Source of the DNA: Euonymus europaeus
Taxonomy: Eukaryota > Streptophyta > Magnoliopsida > Celastrales > Celastraceae
Assembly: GCA_963580455.1 (NCBI GenBank)
Contig: OY756966.1
Span: 18,169,001 to 18,233,000 of the forward strand
Length of the DNA: 64,000 bases
Direction of reading: 5' to 3'
This document shows positions 43,701 through 55,700 of the stretch, piece after piece. The position numbers and the translations under genes were made by a program. The notes under the pieces were generated by a model. The model saw only the letters and a program-made list of their open reading frames with translations. It had not been told where the DNA came from and did not search any database. Within the stretch, counting starts at the first letter, position 1. Every line of letters begins with the position of its first letter.

Positions 43701-46700
43701 AATTGGTAAGTTGCTCTACTTGAAAACTTCTTTGTTGTAGGCTAAGCTAGATAGATTGATTTTCTATTATTTCATTTATGTAAAGTCTATTTTGACTTAT
43801 GGGTGCTTATAGTTACTTTCTGTATCCAGGACAGCAATTGTGGTCTATCAGCTATTCTTTAGAATGGTCCTGGGAGAGAACTTTAAATGGGATGCTGTAG
43901 TAAAGTTTCTGACAAAAGTCTCCCTTGGAGCGTATGTATCCTATGTATTTTTTTGAACAATGTTGGGAAATAGTTTTATTAGGGTTATGAGATTCTTTCC
44001 TTGGTCCAGTGTAGGCATTGGTATTGCTTTTGGAATCGCTTCTGTTTTGTGGCTTGGATTCATCTTCAATGACACGGTCATTGAAATCTCGCTGACACTT
44101 GGCGTGAGCTATATTGCTTATTATACTGTATGTTTCTGGTCATCTTGGAAGATCTATGTTTAGATTTATTCATTTATCAAGTCCTAGAAATTTTAAATTG
44201 GTCTAGTTCACCAAGTAAACCATTATTCAAGGTTTTTAGCTTCCTAATTTTATTGCTGTCTTCATGCTTCCTACCCTTCCTCTTTAAGGCTGGCTTTTGT
44301 TTTGGTTTTTTCTTTACTTTTCCCTTTGTTCTCCTGTCATGTGCTATTCAGCCTTAAATGTTTTTCTCGTACTTTTTTCTTAGTTTAACTAGGGACCTCT
44401 TTGTTTATTTCTATTTTTGATGTCTACTTGTCATATAGGTCTAGTTTGTTTGAGTTATGCGTAAATAAGTTTGTACAACTCTCTTAGATTTCAGTTGGGT
44501 ACAACTCCCAGAGATTAAGAAATACTTCCTACTATTCCCTTTATTTCCTATATTGTTTAGAAGAGAAAGGTTGAGAGATATTTTAATATCCCTTTTGTGA
44601 AAAGCTTTCATCTAAGGAGTTTGGCATGGTGGAGGATGTCATACTTGATCTGTTACACAATCAGCTTAAAATAGTAATGTGCTGAAATTATTTTGTTTAT
44701 TTAGAACTGTTAGTGTGGGCTTTCTATTATATGTAGTGTTGTGGGCCTTGGGCCAACATTGTAAGATGTTATATAAAAAAACTCTCATTGAGAGGGCTAA
44801 CGGTTAGCCGCTTACCTTTCACGCATAAACCTTCTCTCGATTAACAAGAACATTTTGGAGAATGTTTGTCTTTTTTGGACTAAGAACTTAACTATATTCT
44901 CCGTGTCTTCTATGTGCTAGGCTCAAGAGGCTGCTGATGTTTCTGGCGTGTTGGCAGTAATGACTTTAGGAATGTAAGTGATTTAATTTTTGTTGTTTCT
45001 TTGCCACTCGGGCAAAGATTATCTCACATATTAGAATCTCTGAACAGGTTTTATGCCACAGTTGCTAGGACAGCTTTCAAGGGTGAAAGTCAACAGAGCT
45101 TGCATCACTTCTGGTATGCTCGATTGCTCTGTGATTCTGTTTATAACTTAAGCATCCATGTGATAACCAGGTGCTATTACATTGTGGGCTATGATCACAT
45201 GACCCAGAGGGGGAGTAAATGGGATACTTCAAACTTTTGACAAGGATTTGAACTTGTGCTATAAATGTTCGAACAGTCTTAACCATAATACTGAATCATG
45301 GAAAAACTGCGTATTATAGGGTAAAGGAGATACCTTCGCCACCACATCTGACAACCTAAACTTGCGACATTCGAAGGAAAAGTGGACGATTGTCTATAAA
45401 AGGCTTATACAATGAACAAATGGAATCAAATTATATAATTTCACCAGAACTTTTTTCTTGTATTGTTTGGAAATATTGAACATCATAACATAATTGGCTG
45501 TAATATCATATTATGATTAGTAGCGTATACCCGATTTGACAGATATTAACTGTAGAAACATCACGGCTTCCACTCGACTTACTTTTTCCTTTTGTCCTGT
45601 CCACCAGAACCATGCTTTTTAACTTTTAACTCAAGGATTAAGTGATTTTGACATTATCACCTTTACAGGGGTCAAAATATTATACTAGAAACCATGGAAT
45701 TTTTTTTCTTTCTTATTTTTCAATGGACAAAGAGAACAAAAGAACTATTGTGAAAATTACAAATGAAATCTGTAAACCATACACTGTTTTCAATATGCAT
45801 TTTTTAAGATTTGGATAACTCATCAGTAAACTGTGAGCATATTCTTTTACCCAAAATTACCATCTTGCTTCCCCGCACACGAATCTCCATTATCATCTAA
45901 GTCATATTCTCAAACATTGTCTGTTCAACTGCATGAATACAACAAAAAGTTAGTTGGCATACATGGATTTTCCATCAGTGTTATTCCCATGCAAGATTAT
46001 TCACTCTGCTTATAGTGTATCATCGCTATTTACATTTATGTCTTTTTTTGGTATCATTCTGTTTGAAGTATCTCCGATTCAATTCTTCTTAACTTTTTTT
46101 TGGAGCACCGACATCTATAGGGGTGGCTCAAAGATATTTACCAAAAATATCGGCCCATCGCCCCAACCAAAACAAAAGCTGACGCAAAATGAATGTGAAC
46201 AACGGAAGGATTTGGAATGAAGAATTAATCTTTTTGTCTAGCTTGAGCTAAGATTGGTTTTCATTAAAAATTTAGCAAAGAACTGCCGTTTGTCACAGCC
46301 TAGGCAAATATATATGGCTGAAAAAAAAAAAAAAAAAGATGATAGGAAGTCCTAAACCAACTAAAACATTAGTTCCGCACTAAATCTAAACTAACTAGTT
46401 AGAATAATTGCCTTATTTAATTAAAACTAGAAATTAAAACAAATCTTGAAAGCATATCTTCACGTCTTCATGACTTTCCTCGTCTTGCTTCGCATGTTCC
46501 AACACTTCCAAGTAGGCCAGTTGTTCTTCGTCACACAATAGATCATTGTCACTGTCCACAAAGCCTCCATCAGTCTTCCCAATTTCAGAAGATTGGCAGA
46601 AAAATCAGTAGGATAACAAGGCACAAGATGCTTAACATTGAAAACATTGGATGCCTTAAGATGGTTGGAAGGCACACCCAATAAGCATTGTCGTTAATAT

Positions 46701-49700
46701 TTTGTAACACCTCACAAAGACCAACCTTCTTGGCCTTAAGCTTGTTGTATTCACTAGGGGAAAATCTCTCCCGAGTAAGAATCACCCAAACCTCATCACC
46801 AACATCAAAAGTGACAAAACCCCTTTTCTCATCAACTTTGGCCTTGTATTTGGCATTACTATACAAGATCCGGGCATGAACTTCAGGGTGATTTTGAGCC
46901 ATATCCACAACCTTTCCATTCTACTTGCCCACATGAAGAATTTCGACCAAATCGAGCACTCCAGCAGGGGCTCGACCATAGACAATTTCAAAGGGACTCA
47001 AATTGGTTGTCCGATTCTTGGAACGGTTGTAAGCAAATTCCGCTTGAGAGAAGACACTATCGCATTGTTTTAGCTTATTCCCAGCCAAGTTGTGAAGCAA
47101 ATTACCCAAACTTCTATTCACAACTTCAGTTTGACCATCGCACTGGGGATGATATGCACTACTAAAATTAAGCGAAGTACCCATCTTTCTTCATAAGCTT
47201 CTCCAAAAATTACTCAGAAATTTTATATCACGATTTGAAGTAATAGATTTTGGTAATCCATGGAACCTGGCTAGTTCAGTAAAATATTGGTTAGCAATAT
47301 TGCTCGCATCCATAATTGGTTATCAAGGCCAACGTATTATCTCTACCAAAGTGGCCTTCATTATGCAATTCACCCACAATTTGCATGGGCAAGGAGTAAT
47401 CAAGGACACACAATCTCAATCCCTTAAACAAAAAGCCTATTGCAGCTGATACTCGGTTGTCTTGTCAGCCTTACTTCCTCATAGATTCATCCAAAAGACG
47501 TATCACTATCATACATATTTTTGAATGAATCAAAAGCAATAACCTGAACTGTGATAGTGGTCAAAGGACTAGCTCGCTTGCTTAGGGCATCAACAACTTT
47601 ATTTAGAGAACTAGCCTTATGTCGTAGAGAAAGGTAAACTCCTGCAAATACGCAATGCACTTGGCATGCCTACGATTTAATTTATGCTACCCATTAATAT
47701 ACTTCAGAGCTTCATGATCAATGAGCAACAAAAATTCTTTCTGAATTAAATAATGCCTCCAATGCTTCAATACTTGAATGATCGTATAAAATTCCAGGTC
47801 ATATGTGAAATAATTCTTCTGAGCACTAGAAAGCTTGGCACTGTAGGAAAGTCAATGGATGCATTTCCTGACTAAGTACTCCGCCAATTTCAACCCCGGA
47901 TGCATCACAATTAACTTCAAAAAGTTTCGAAAAATTAGGAGGAATCAACACTGGAGTTGTTGTAATTTTTTCACCGCCTGAAAGCTTTGTTCGGCCTCTT
48001 CAGTCCACTGAAAAATTTGGCCCTTTAGACACTCAATCACCGAAGCTACCAGCTACTAAAATTATGCACAAACTTCTTATAGAAGGAGGCTAAACCATGA
48101 AAACTCCACACATCATGGAAACTTTTTGGTGTTGGCCATTCCACAATAGCAGCAACTTTTGTTAGGTCGGCTTCCACTCCTTGGTTAGACACTATGATAC
48201 CTGGACTCGGGTACGGGTGTCGGGTATGGGTACATATCCGTGTGTCCGGTTCTTCAAATTCAAAGCTTGCATAGAGGGATGCTAGGTAAAGTGAAGAATC
48301 CGGGGATCATACCAATACCCATATCATGCATACCCGACACCGGTACGGCAGAGTAAAGTGAAGAGTCCGAGTATCATAGGTTAGACACAATAAACCCAAG
48401 AAAAGTGACTAAATTTGACTTAAAAAAACACTTCTTATGGTTCACAAAAAGTTGTTGGTGTCGTAAGGCAAGTAAGACAGTTTCCAAATGCTGTAAGTGC
48501 TCAACTCTGGAGGGGCTATAAATTAGGATGACATCAAAATATACCATCACAAATTTTCCCATAAATTGCCTCAAAACTTGATGCATGAATAAACACTCAT
48601 ACAACCCATCTTGAGTCTTGAATGCAGTTTTCCATTCATCTCCTGATTTAATACTAATTTGATGATTTTGAGATCATGTTTAGAAAATACCTGAGATCCC
48701 GAAACATGGTCCAACATGTCATCAAGTCTCAGTATTGGGAACTTGTACAAATTGTAATATGATTAATTGCTCGGTTGTTGATGCACATACGCCAAGACCC
48801 ATCTTTATTTGGTGTCAGTAAGGCAGGGACGACACATGGGCTCATCCTCTCGTATATAACCACGGTCTAACAATTCCATCACTTGCCTTCTCAATTCGTC
48901 ACATTCTTTGGGGCTAAGCCGGTAAGCTGCCTTGCGGGTAGCATTGAACAAGCACCAAATCTATCTGTCGCTGAATGTCATACATGGGTGGCAATCTGAG
49001 AGGTAAAATATTCAGGCATTAAATATGGAAATGCATCGATTAATTCTCGTGCTTTGGCTGGAATTTCTCAAGATTTTTCGGCTTCTTTCTCACACGGAAA
49101 TAGAGCAAAAATCATCCCATGAATCTTGCTGCTGGCAGCTTTCTGCAAACACTAGACTTATGCTCAGGTTCCCCACATTTGAAACACTTGAATCTAGCTG
49201 CTGCATTCTACAACGGATTGACGGCGCCCTAACTATTTGTGCTGCAGGTTCCCCACCTCGGTTTGGCTGAAACCACGAGTTGGTGGCTGCTAATCATTTT
49301 CACGGCTGGCTTTCTTGCAGTTGTTTGCCTCAACTGCTTCTCTACAATTAGTGCTCTCTGATATGCTTCTAAGACGGGCCACATAGTTTGGAGGCTTAAA
49401 GCATTCTACATTGCCAATTGCAAACCCCCAATATATCTCGCGACCAACTATTCATCTGATTCATTCAAATCATTCCTTGCCACCAAATGATAAAATTCTT
49501 CAGTATAATCATCTACCATCCGGCTATTTTGTTTCAGATTTGGGAGCCTTAGAAACATTGATTAAGTATAACCAAAAAGAAAAAAAATTCTCTATTAATT
49601 TGTTTTTTATCTTTTCACAATCTTTAATCTTTGGCTTCTATTGTTTGTCCATGGTTTTCCTCAACTGCTCGCACCAAGCAGATAAATGTCCTTTCAATTT

Positions 49701-52700
49701 TGTTGAAGGACAAGTGAGTGAACTTGTATAGATGATTCTAGAATTATGTAGGTAAACATATATCCACAAGTGTATGGACTTGTATAGATGATTCTAGAAT
49801 TATGTAGGTAAACATATATCCATATGCTTTTAGAACTATCTAGGAAAATCTAGAACTATGTATGTGTGACTATATATATATTAGTGAGCTTCTCTGTAAT
49901 TATTTAAGGGATTGAATATACTAGAAATTTGTGTTCTCTCAACTTCTAACATGGTATCGGAGGCCCGCATCTAGGGTGTCTCCTTCCTGTGTGGTCGCGC
50001 CTCGTCTCTGGTTTCCGTCTTGGACGTTGTTCTGGTGTTGCGCTTCTGTCTGTAGTATTGCGCTTGTTGCCTTTCGTCTCTGTCGCAAGTTTCGTCTTGT
50101 GTTGGTGTTCTCTTTCGTCTGGTATTCTGTGATTCAGGCGTGAATTTGCTTTGTTCCCCCAGTTGTTCCAGGTTCTGTCTTCCTGGTATTCTCAAGTTCT
50201 GTCTGTGAACTTGCTGTTACTCTCTTAGTCCTTCTATTTGGCTTCTGGTGTTTGTGTCTGATTATCTGTCATACCAATGTCTGCCTCTGCATCTTCACAA
50301 ATCCCTACTTTAGACTTGTCCCATGATCATGGCACTCTTCAAATTTCTTCTGTGAAATTGAATGGTAAGAATTATTTACTGTGGGCTAAGGCTATTAAAG
50401 TGGCCTTGAGTGCCCGGAAAAGTTCCATCTTGTTGAGCAGGATCCTCCTTCTGTGGATGACAAAGGTTTTCAGGAGTGGTCTATTGACAATTCTACTGTG
50501 CTCACCTGGTTGTGGACTAGTATGGATCCTGATATTGCTGCAAATGTTATGTGCCTTGATACAGCAAAAGATGTTTGGGATAGTGTTAAAGAAACTTACT
50601 CCTTAGCTGGTAATGCTTCTCGCATTTTTGAATTGTATGAACAATTGTTTCAGCTCAAGCAAAATGCTCGCTCATCTTCTGAGCATTATGCCAAGTTTAA
50701 GGGTCTGTGGGATGAGTTATCAGTTTATCATCCTGTCTCTACTGATTTGGCTACCTTGAAAAAACAGAGAGAAGAATTGTGTGTTTCTATGTATCTTCAT
50801 TCTCTTGATCCTCAATACAACGCTATTCGGAGTCAGATTTTAGCTGGAGAGGGTTCCCTTCCTTCCTTGTCTGCCACTTACTCTCGTGTTTCTCGTGCCA
50901 CTATTTCTGTTTATTCCACTGACAGTGTTGCAATTGATAGTTCTTCCTCTGCATTGATTAGTGATAGTCGTGCTGGCAATCCTTCATTTACTTGTCGTGG
51001 CGGTTCTCGAGGTGGCCGTGGTCGTGGACGTGGAGTCGTACGTAAATGTACCTTTTGTGGAAAGGACAACCATACTGTTGATCGATGTTATGATAAATAT
51101 GGTAAACCTTGGGAACGTAATAATCTCTCTCAGCCTTCTTCTGGCGGTAGTTCAGGGTTTCCAAGTTCTGGTGCTGCTAATGCTGCTGCTTCATCTTCCG
51201 TACCCGTTCCTTCTACTATCACTATCTCTCAGGTTGAGTATGACTCTCTTCTCCATCATTCTCAACAATCTTCGTCTTCAGATGTTGCTGCTCTTACTCA
51301 ATCAGGTACTTTTCCATGTCTTAATGTTTCTGGTATGTCTCTTTGGGTTATTGACTCAGGTGCCTCCACACATATTACTGGAAAGTTTGATAATTTTATT
51401 ACCTTTGATTCTAATTCATCCCCTCGTACTATAACTGTTGTTGATGGACGTCCTTGTTTTGTGTTAGGCAGTGGTACTTTATCCCCTACTCCTTCTCTTT
51501 CCCTGCAGCATGTTCAATATGTTCCTAACTTTCCTTTTAATCTTATGTCTGTCAGTAAGCTTACCAAAGCCTTTAACTGTAGTGTCACTTTCTTTCAATC
51601 TCATTGTGTTTTTCAGGACTTGGAAACGAAGAAGATGATTGTTGGGGGTCGTGAACACGCTAGTCTTTTTTATTTGGATCCGCCTACTGCTTTGCTTTCT
51701 ACTTTTGATGCATCTTCCTTGTCTCCTCTTCAGTGGCACTATCGTTTGGGGCATCCATCCTTGAAACTTCTTCGACAACTTATGTTTGTTCCTTCTTCTC
51801 TGTCTAAGTTAGAATGCGATGCTTGTGAGTTAGGTAAACATCACCGTGTTTCCTTTCCTCCCGTGTTACTAGTCGTCGTTCTGTTCCTTTTGAATTAGCG
51901 CACTATGATATTTGGGGGCCTACTCGTGTTGCTAGTCTAAGTGGTCATTTCTATTTTGTAACCTTTATTGATGATCATTCTCGGATGACTTGGTGGTTTT
52001 TATTAAAACGTCGTTCTGATATAGCCCCTATTTTTGAACTCTTTTATAATGAAATTTACAATTAATTTGGTACTTCTATTCGTGTGTTACGTTCTGATAA
52101 TGCTCTTGAATATGTTAAAGGACCCTTATCTTCTTTTTTGGCAACCAAAGGTATTATTCATGAAACTTCATGTCCACATACACCTCAACAAAATGGTGTT
52201 GCTGAGCGTAAAAATCGGCATATTATTGAAACTGCTCGTACACTACTTCTTCATATGCATGTTCCTAAATGCTATTGGGGTGATGCTGTTTTAACTGCTT
52301 GTTATTTAATTAGTAGAATGCCGTCTTCTCTTTTACATGGTAAATCTCCTTTTTCTATTCTTTTTCCTTCTCTTCCTGCATTTCCTCTTCCCCCTCATGT
52401 CTTTGGTAGCAAGGTTTTAAAAATCGTTTTTAGGAACCGAGGCGCTTACCTTATATGAGGCGAGGCGTAAGCCTCGAGGCGTATCGAGGCGTATCGAGGC
52501 GTAAGCCTCAAAGTGAATCAACAAAATAATAAAGACTTCAAGTGTATGACTCTATATATATATATATATATAGACAGATTACAGATACTGCAGATTATTT
52601 TTGTAACTATGCACTATGCAGAGATAATAAATCATTAAAATGGTCTGTTATTAATCAATTAAAATGATATGTTAAGTGTTAAGTAATCTGTTTATGCAAT

Positions 52701-55700
52701 TTAACCAGAAAAAAATAAAAACGAGTAAACAGTAAACACATAAAACAACTTGGCCAAAAACAATTAAAAAAAAAAAAAAAAAACGCAAGGATTCGCAAAG
52801 AAAGAACTGAGAAGAAAAGAGAGAAGCAGAACTGCACAAGAGAAGTGAGCAGAAGAGAGAGAGAGAGAGGAATTGAGAAGCAGAAGAGAGAGTGAGAGGG
52901 AGAGATCAAATACCTGGAGCTGGAGAGGAGGGCGATCGGCGATGTCGCTGAATCTTCTTTCCAGCAGCTGCAACTTCTTTCCCAGCAGCTGCGATTCTCT
53001 CACTCTTCAATTAGGGCAGGCGAGAAGAAACTATGAGGTGCGACAGAGCTGGAGCTGGCGAGCTGCTTACTGGGCCTCAATTTCAGAGCAGAGAGCCCAC
53101 AAAAACAGCCCAGGTTTCATGTCGTACGCCTCGTCCGCCTCAGAACCTCAGTGTCTGAGGCGAACGCCTTAGTCAGGAGAGGCTTACGCCTCCCCTGAAA
53201 CTCTCCCAGGCGTAAGCCTGGGATCGGCGGAGCTCCGCCTCAGTTCGAGTCGCGCCTCGAACGATTTTTAAAACCATGTTTGGTAGTAAATGTTTTGTTC
53301 AAATCTTGCGTGGTGGTAATGATAAGTTGACTACTCGGGCTACTTCATGTATCTTTGTTGGTTACTCTTGTACACAAAAAGATTATCGTTGTTGGGATCC
53401 TGTTTCTTGTCGGTATTATGTAAGCTCTGATGTTACTTTCTTTGATGATGTTCCATATTTTTCTAACTCTCCTATGGTTCCCGAGTCCTCTTCTGTTCCT
53501 TTACCTCTACCTCCCTCTTCTAATGATTTACCCAAACCATTACGAGTTTATAGTAGAGGCACTTGGTCCAAGCTTAAATCTGCTGGTCCAAAAGATCCAC
53601 ATCCTAAAGACCAACCTGCTTCGACTTCCCCACTGTCTTTTTCGCTCTCAGATCCTGTTGTTTCTCCTACTGACTCTCCTACTGATCTTCCTGTTGCTCT
53701 TCGTAAAGGTAAACGGTCTTGTACTCAACATCCTATTTCCAATGTTGTGTCCTTTTCTCATTTGACTCCTTCCTTTTCTTCCTTAATTACTTCTCTTTCT
53801 GGCACTCGTCTTCCCTCTTCTTTTAATCAAGCCGTTACTATTCCTGCTTGGAAACAAGCTATGGATGATGAAATTGCTGCTCTAAAGCGCAATCAGACTT
53901 GGACTCTTGTTGATTTACCTCCTGGAAGGCATGTTGTTGGTTGTCGATGGGTTTATGCCATTAAATATCTCCCTGATGGTAGTATCGAGAGATATAAGGC
54001 TCGCTTAGTTGCAAAAGGGTACACTCAAACATATGACGTTGATTACTTTGAAACTTTCTCTCCAGTTGCTCAGTTGTCTTCTGTTCGAGTCATTTTGGCA
54101 GTTGCAGTCACCAAAGATTGGCCCTTATATCAACTTGATATTAAAAATGCCTTCTCACATGGTGATTTACAAGAAAAGGTGTATATGGAGCAACCTCCTG
54201 GATATGTTGCTCAGGGGGAGTGTAAGAAGGTATGTAGATTGCACAAAGCCATATATGGTCTTAAACAATCTCCTCGGGCATGGTTTGAGAAGTTCAGTAA
54301 TGCTGTGTTAACCTTTGGCATGAAGCAGGTAGTTGTGGATCATTCTGTCTTTGTGAAACATGGTGCTAGTGGGTGCATTATTCTTGTTGTGTACGTGGAT
54401 GATATTGTAGTCACTAGTAGTGATTTAGCAGGCATCCAGACACTCAAATTGTTTCTCAATGGTCTTTTTAGTGTAAAGGATCTTGGTAAATTGCGTTATT
54501 TCTTAGGAATTGAGGTAGCTCGATCCAATCTTGGTTTATCTCTGTGCCAAAGAAAGTATGTGACAGATTTATTATAGGAGACTGGTCTCTTGGGAGCTAA
54601 ACCCGTTTCGACTCCTATGGATCCTAATGTTAAGTTTAGCAAAAATGGTGGAGAGCCTTTTGAGAATCCAAGTAGATATCGGAGATTAGTAGGAAAATTG
54701 ATTTATTTTACTGTTACTCGTCCTGATATTTCATTTGCTGTTGGAGTTGCGAGTCAATTTATGCAGAATCCACAGGTAGAGCATTGGAATGTAGCCTGTA
54801 GAATACTTAAATATCTTAAGGGCGCACCTGGATTGGGTTTATTGTTTAAACGTTCTAAATCCTTTGAAATCAAGGGATTTAGTGATGCAGACTGGGCTAG
54901 AGATTCTCTTGATAGGAGATCAATCTTTGGTTATTGTGTTTTTCTGGGAGATAACTTGGTTACATGGAAGAGTAAGAAGCAGAATGTGGTTGCTAGATCT
55001 AGTGCAGAAGCCGAGTATTGTGCTATGGCACACACTGCTTGTGAGATGATGTGGGTTCAGTCCTTGCTGCAAGAAATAGGTTTTCCATCTCTTACTCCTA
55101 TGAAAATGTTCTGTGATAATCAAGCAGCTATGTATATTGCTTCTAATCCTGTTTTTCATGAGCGTACTAAACATATTGAGGTGGATTGCCATTTTATTCG
55201 ACACTTGGTAGTGAAGACCAAGCGAATTCTTCCAATGTTTGTTCGCTCTAAAGATCAAATTGGAGATATCTTTACTAAAGCACTGTGTAGGACTCAATTC
55301 TTAGAGTTGTGTGACAAGTTAGGCATGAGTAACATCTATGCTCCAACTTGAGGGGGAGTGTTGAAGGACAAGTGTGTGAACTTGTATAGATGATTCTAGA
55401 ATTATGTAGGTAAACATATATCCACAAGTGTATGGACTTGTATAGATGATTCTAGAATTATGTAGGTAAACATATATCCATATGCTTTTAGAACTATCTA
55501 GGAAAATCTAGAACTATGTATGTGTGACTATATATATTAGTGAGGTGCTGTGTAATTATTTAAGGGATTGAATATACTAGAAATTTGTGTTCTCTTAACT
55601 CGTAACAAATTTCATAGCCCCCCAACTTGACTTTAGCCTCATCCTAAATCTCCTTGAATTCTGTCACGCCAATCAATGAATCCTTCGGCTTGTAAACCGC

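Larger units (their letters stand above)
46460..49700 (-). mobile_element. Degenerate Ty3/Gypsy remnant (chromovirus-like), part right of the gag split
   Basis: Read leftward: gag C-terminus ([10 protein letters not shown] region), zinc knuckle [14 protein letters not shown] (about 49,186-49,137), RT start ([20 protein letters not shown] near 48,920), RT with [14 protein letters not shown] (48,604-48,374; the YxDD second Asp is lost), RNase H traces, integrase with [14 protein letters not shown] (47,184-46,921) and a post-integrase block (46,908-46,585). Many stops and shifts. No LTRs were recognised. Its gag N-terminus lies beyond the Copia element at 55,608-55,975, so the Copia jumped into this older element. 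Confidence 0.8.
50277..55351 (+). pseudogene. Copia gag-pol polyprotein, broken
   Basis: ATG at 50,277 ([14 protein letters not shown]). A frameshift near 50,423 lies in gag. Then follow the CCHC knuckle [14 protein letters not shown] (about 51,047-51,090), protease [12 protein letters not shown] (Asp codon 51,353), and the integrase zinc site (WHYRLGHPS ... CDACELGKH). A frameshift near 51,870 and a TAA at 52,063 precede the core Asp in RSDNALEY and [15 protein letters not shown]. The hAT insert at 52,410-53,278 comes next, then RT with [29 protein letters not shown] (Tyr codon 54,392) and FLGIEVARS, a TAG at 54,575, and RNase H ([30 protein letters not shown]). It ends SNIYAPT at 55,351. 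Apart from these breaks it is complete. Confidence 0.9.
49701..55607 (+). mobile_element. Full-length Ty1/Copia retrotransposon in SOS1 intron 9
   Basis: LTRs of 251 and 249 bp, TSD AATTT (49,696-49,700 and 55,608-55,612), a Met-tRNA-type primer-binding site, and a polypurine tract before 55,359. One gag-pol in Copia order (protease, integrase, RT, RNase H). The LTRs differ by about 7 substitutions and a 2-bp indel (roughly 97% identity). Breaks: frameshifts near 50,423 and 51,870, stops at 52,063 and 54,575, and an 869-bp hAT-type insertion. Same orientation as SOS1. Confidence 0.93.

Noticed and set aside
49931..50195. Small gene between the Copia 5' LTR and gag
   Set aside because: This is the untranslated leader of the Copia, starting with the primer-binding site.
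52679..53172. Open frames inside the 869-bp hAT-type element
   Set aside because: Simple-sequence (AGAGAG, poly(A)) translations; no transposase motif.
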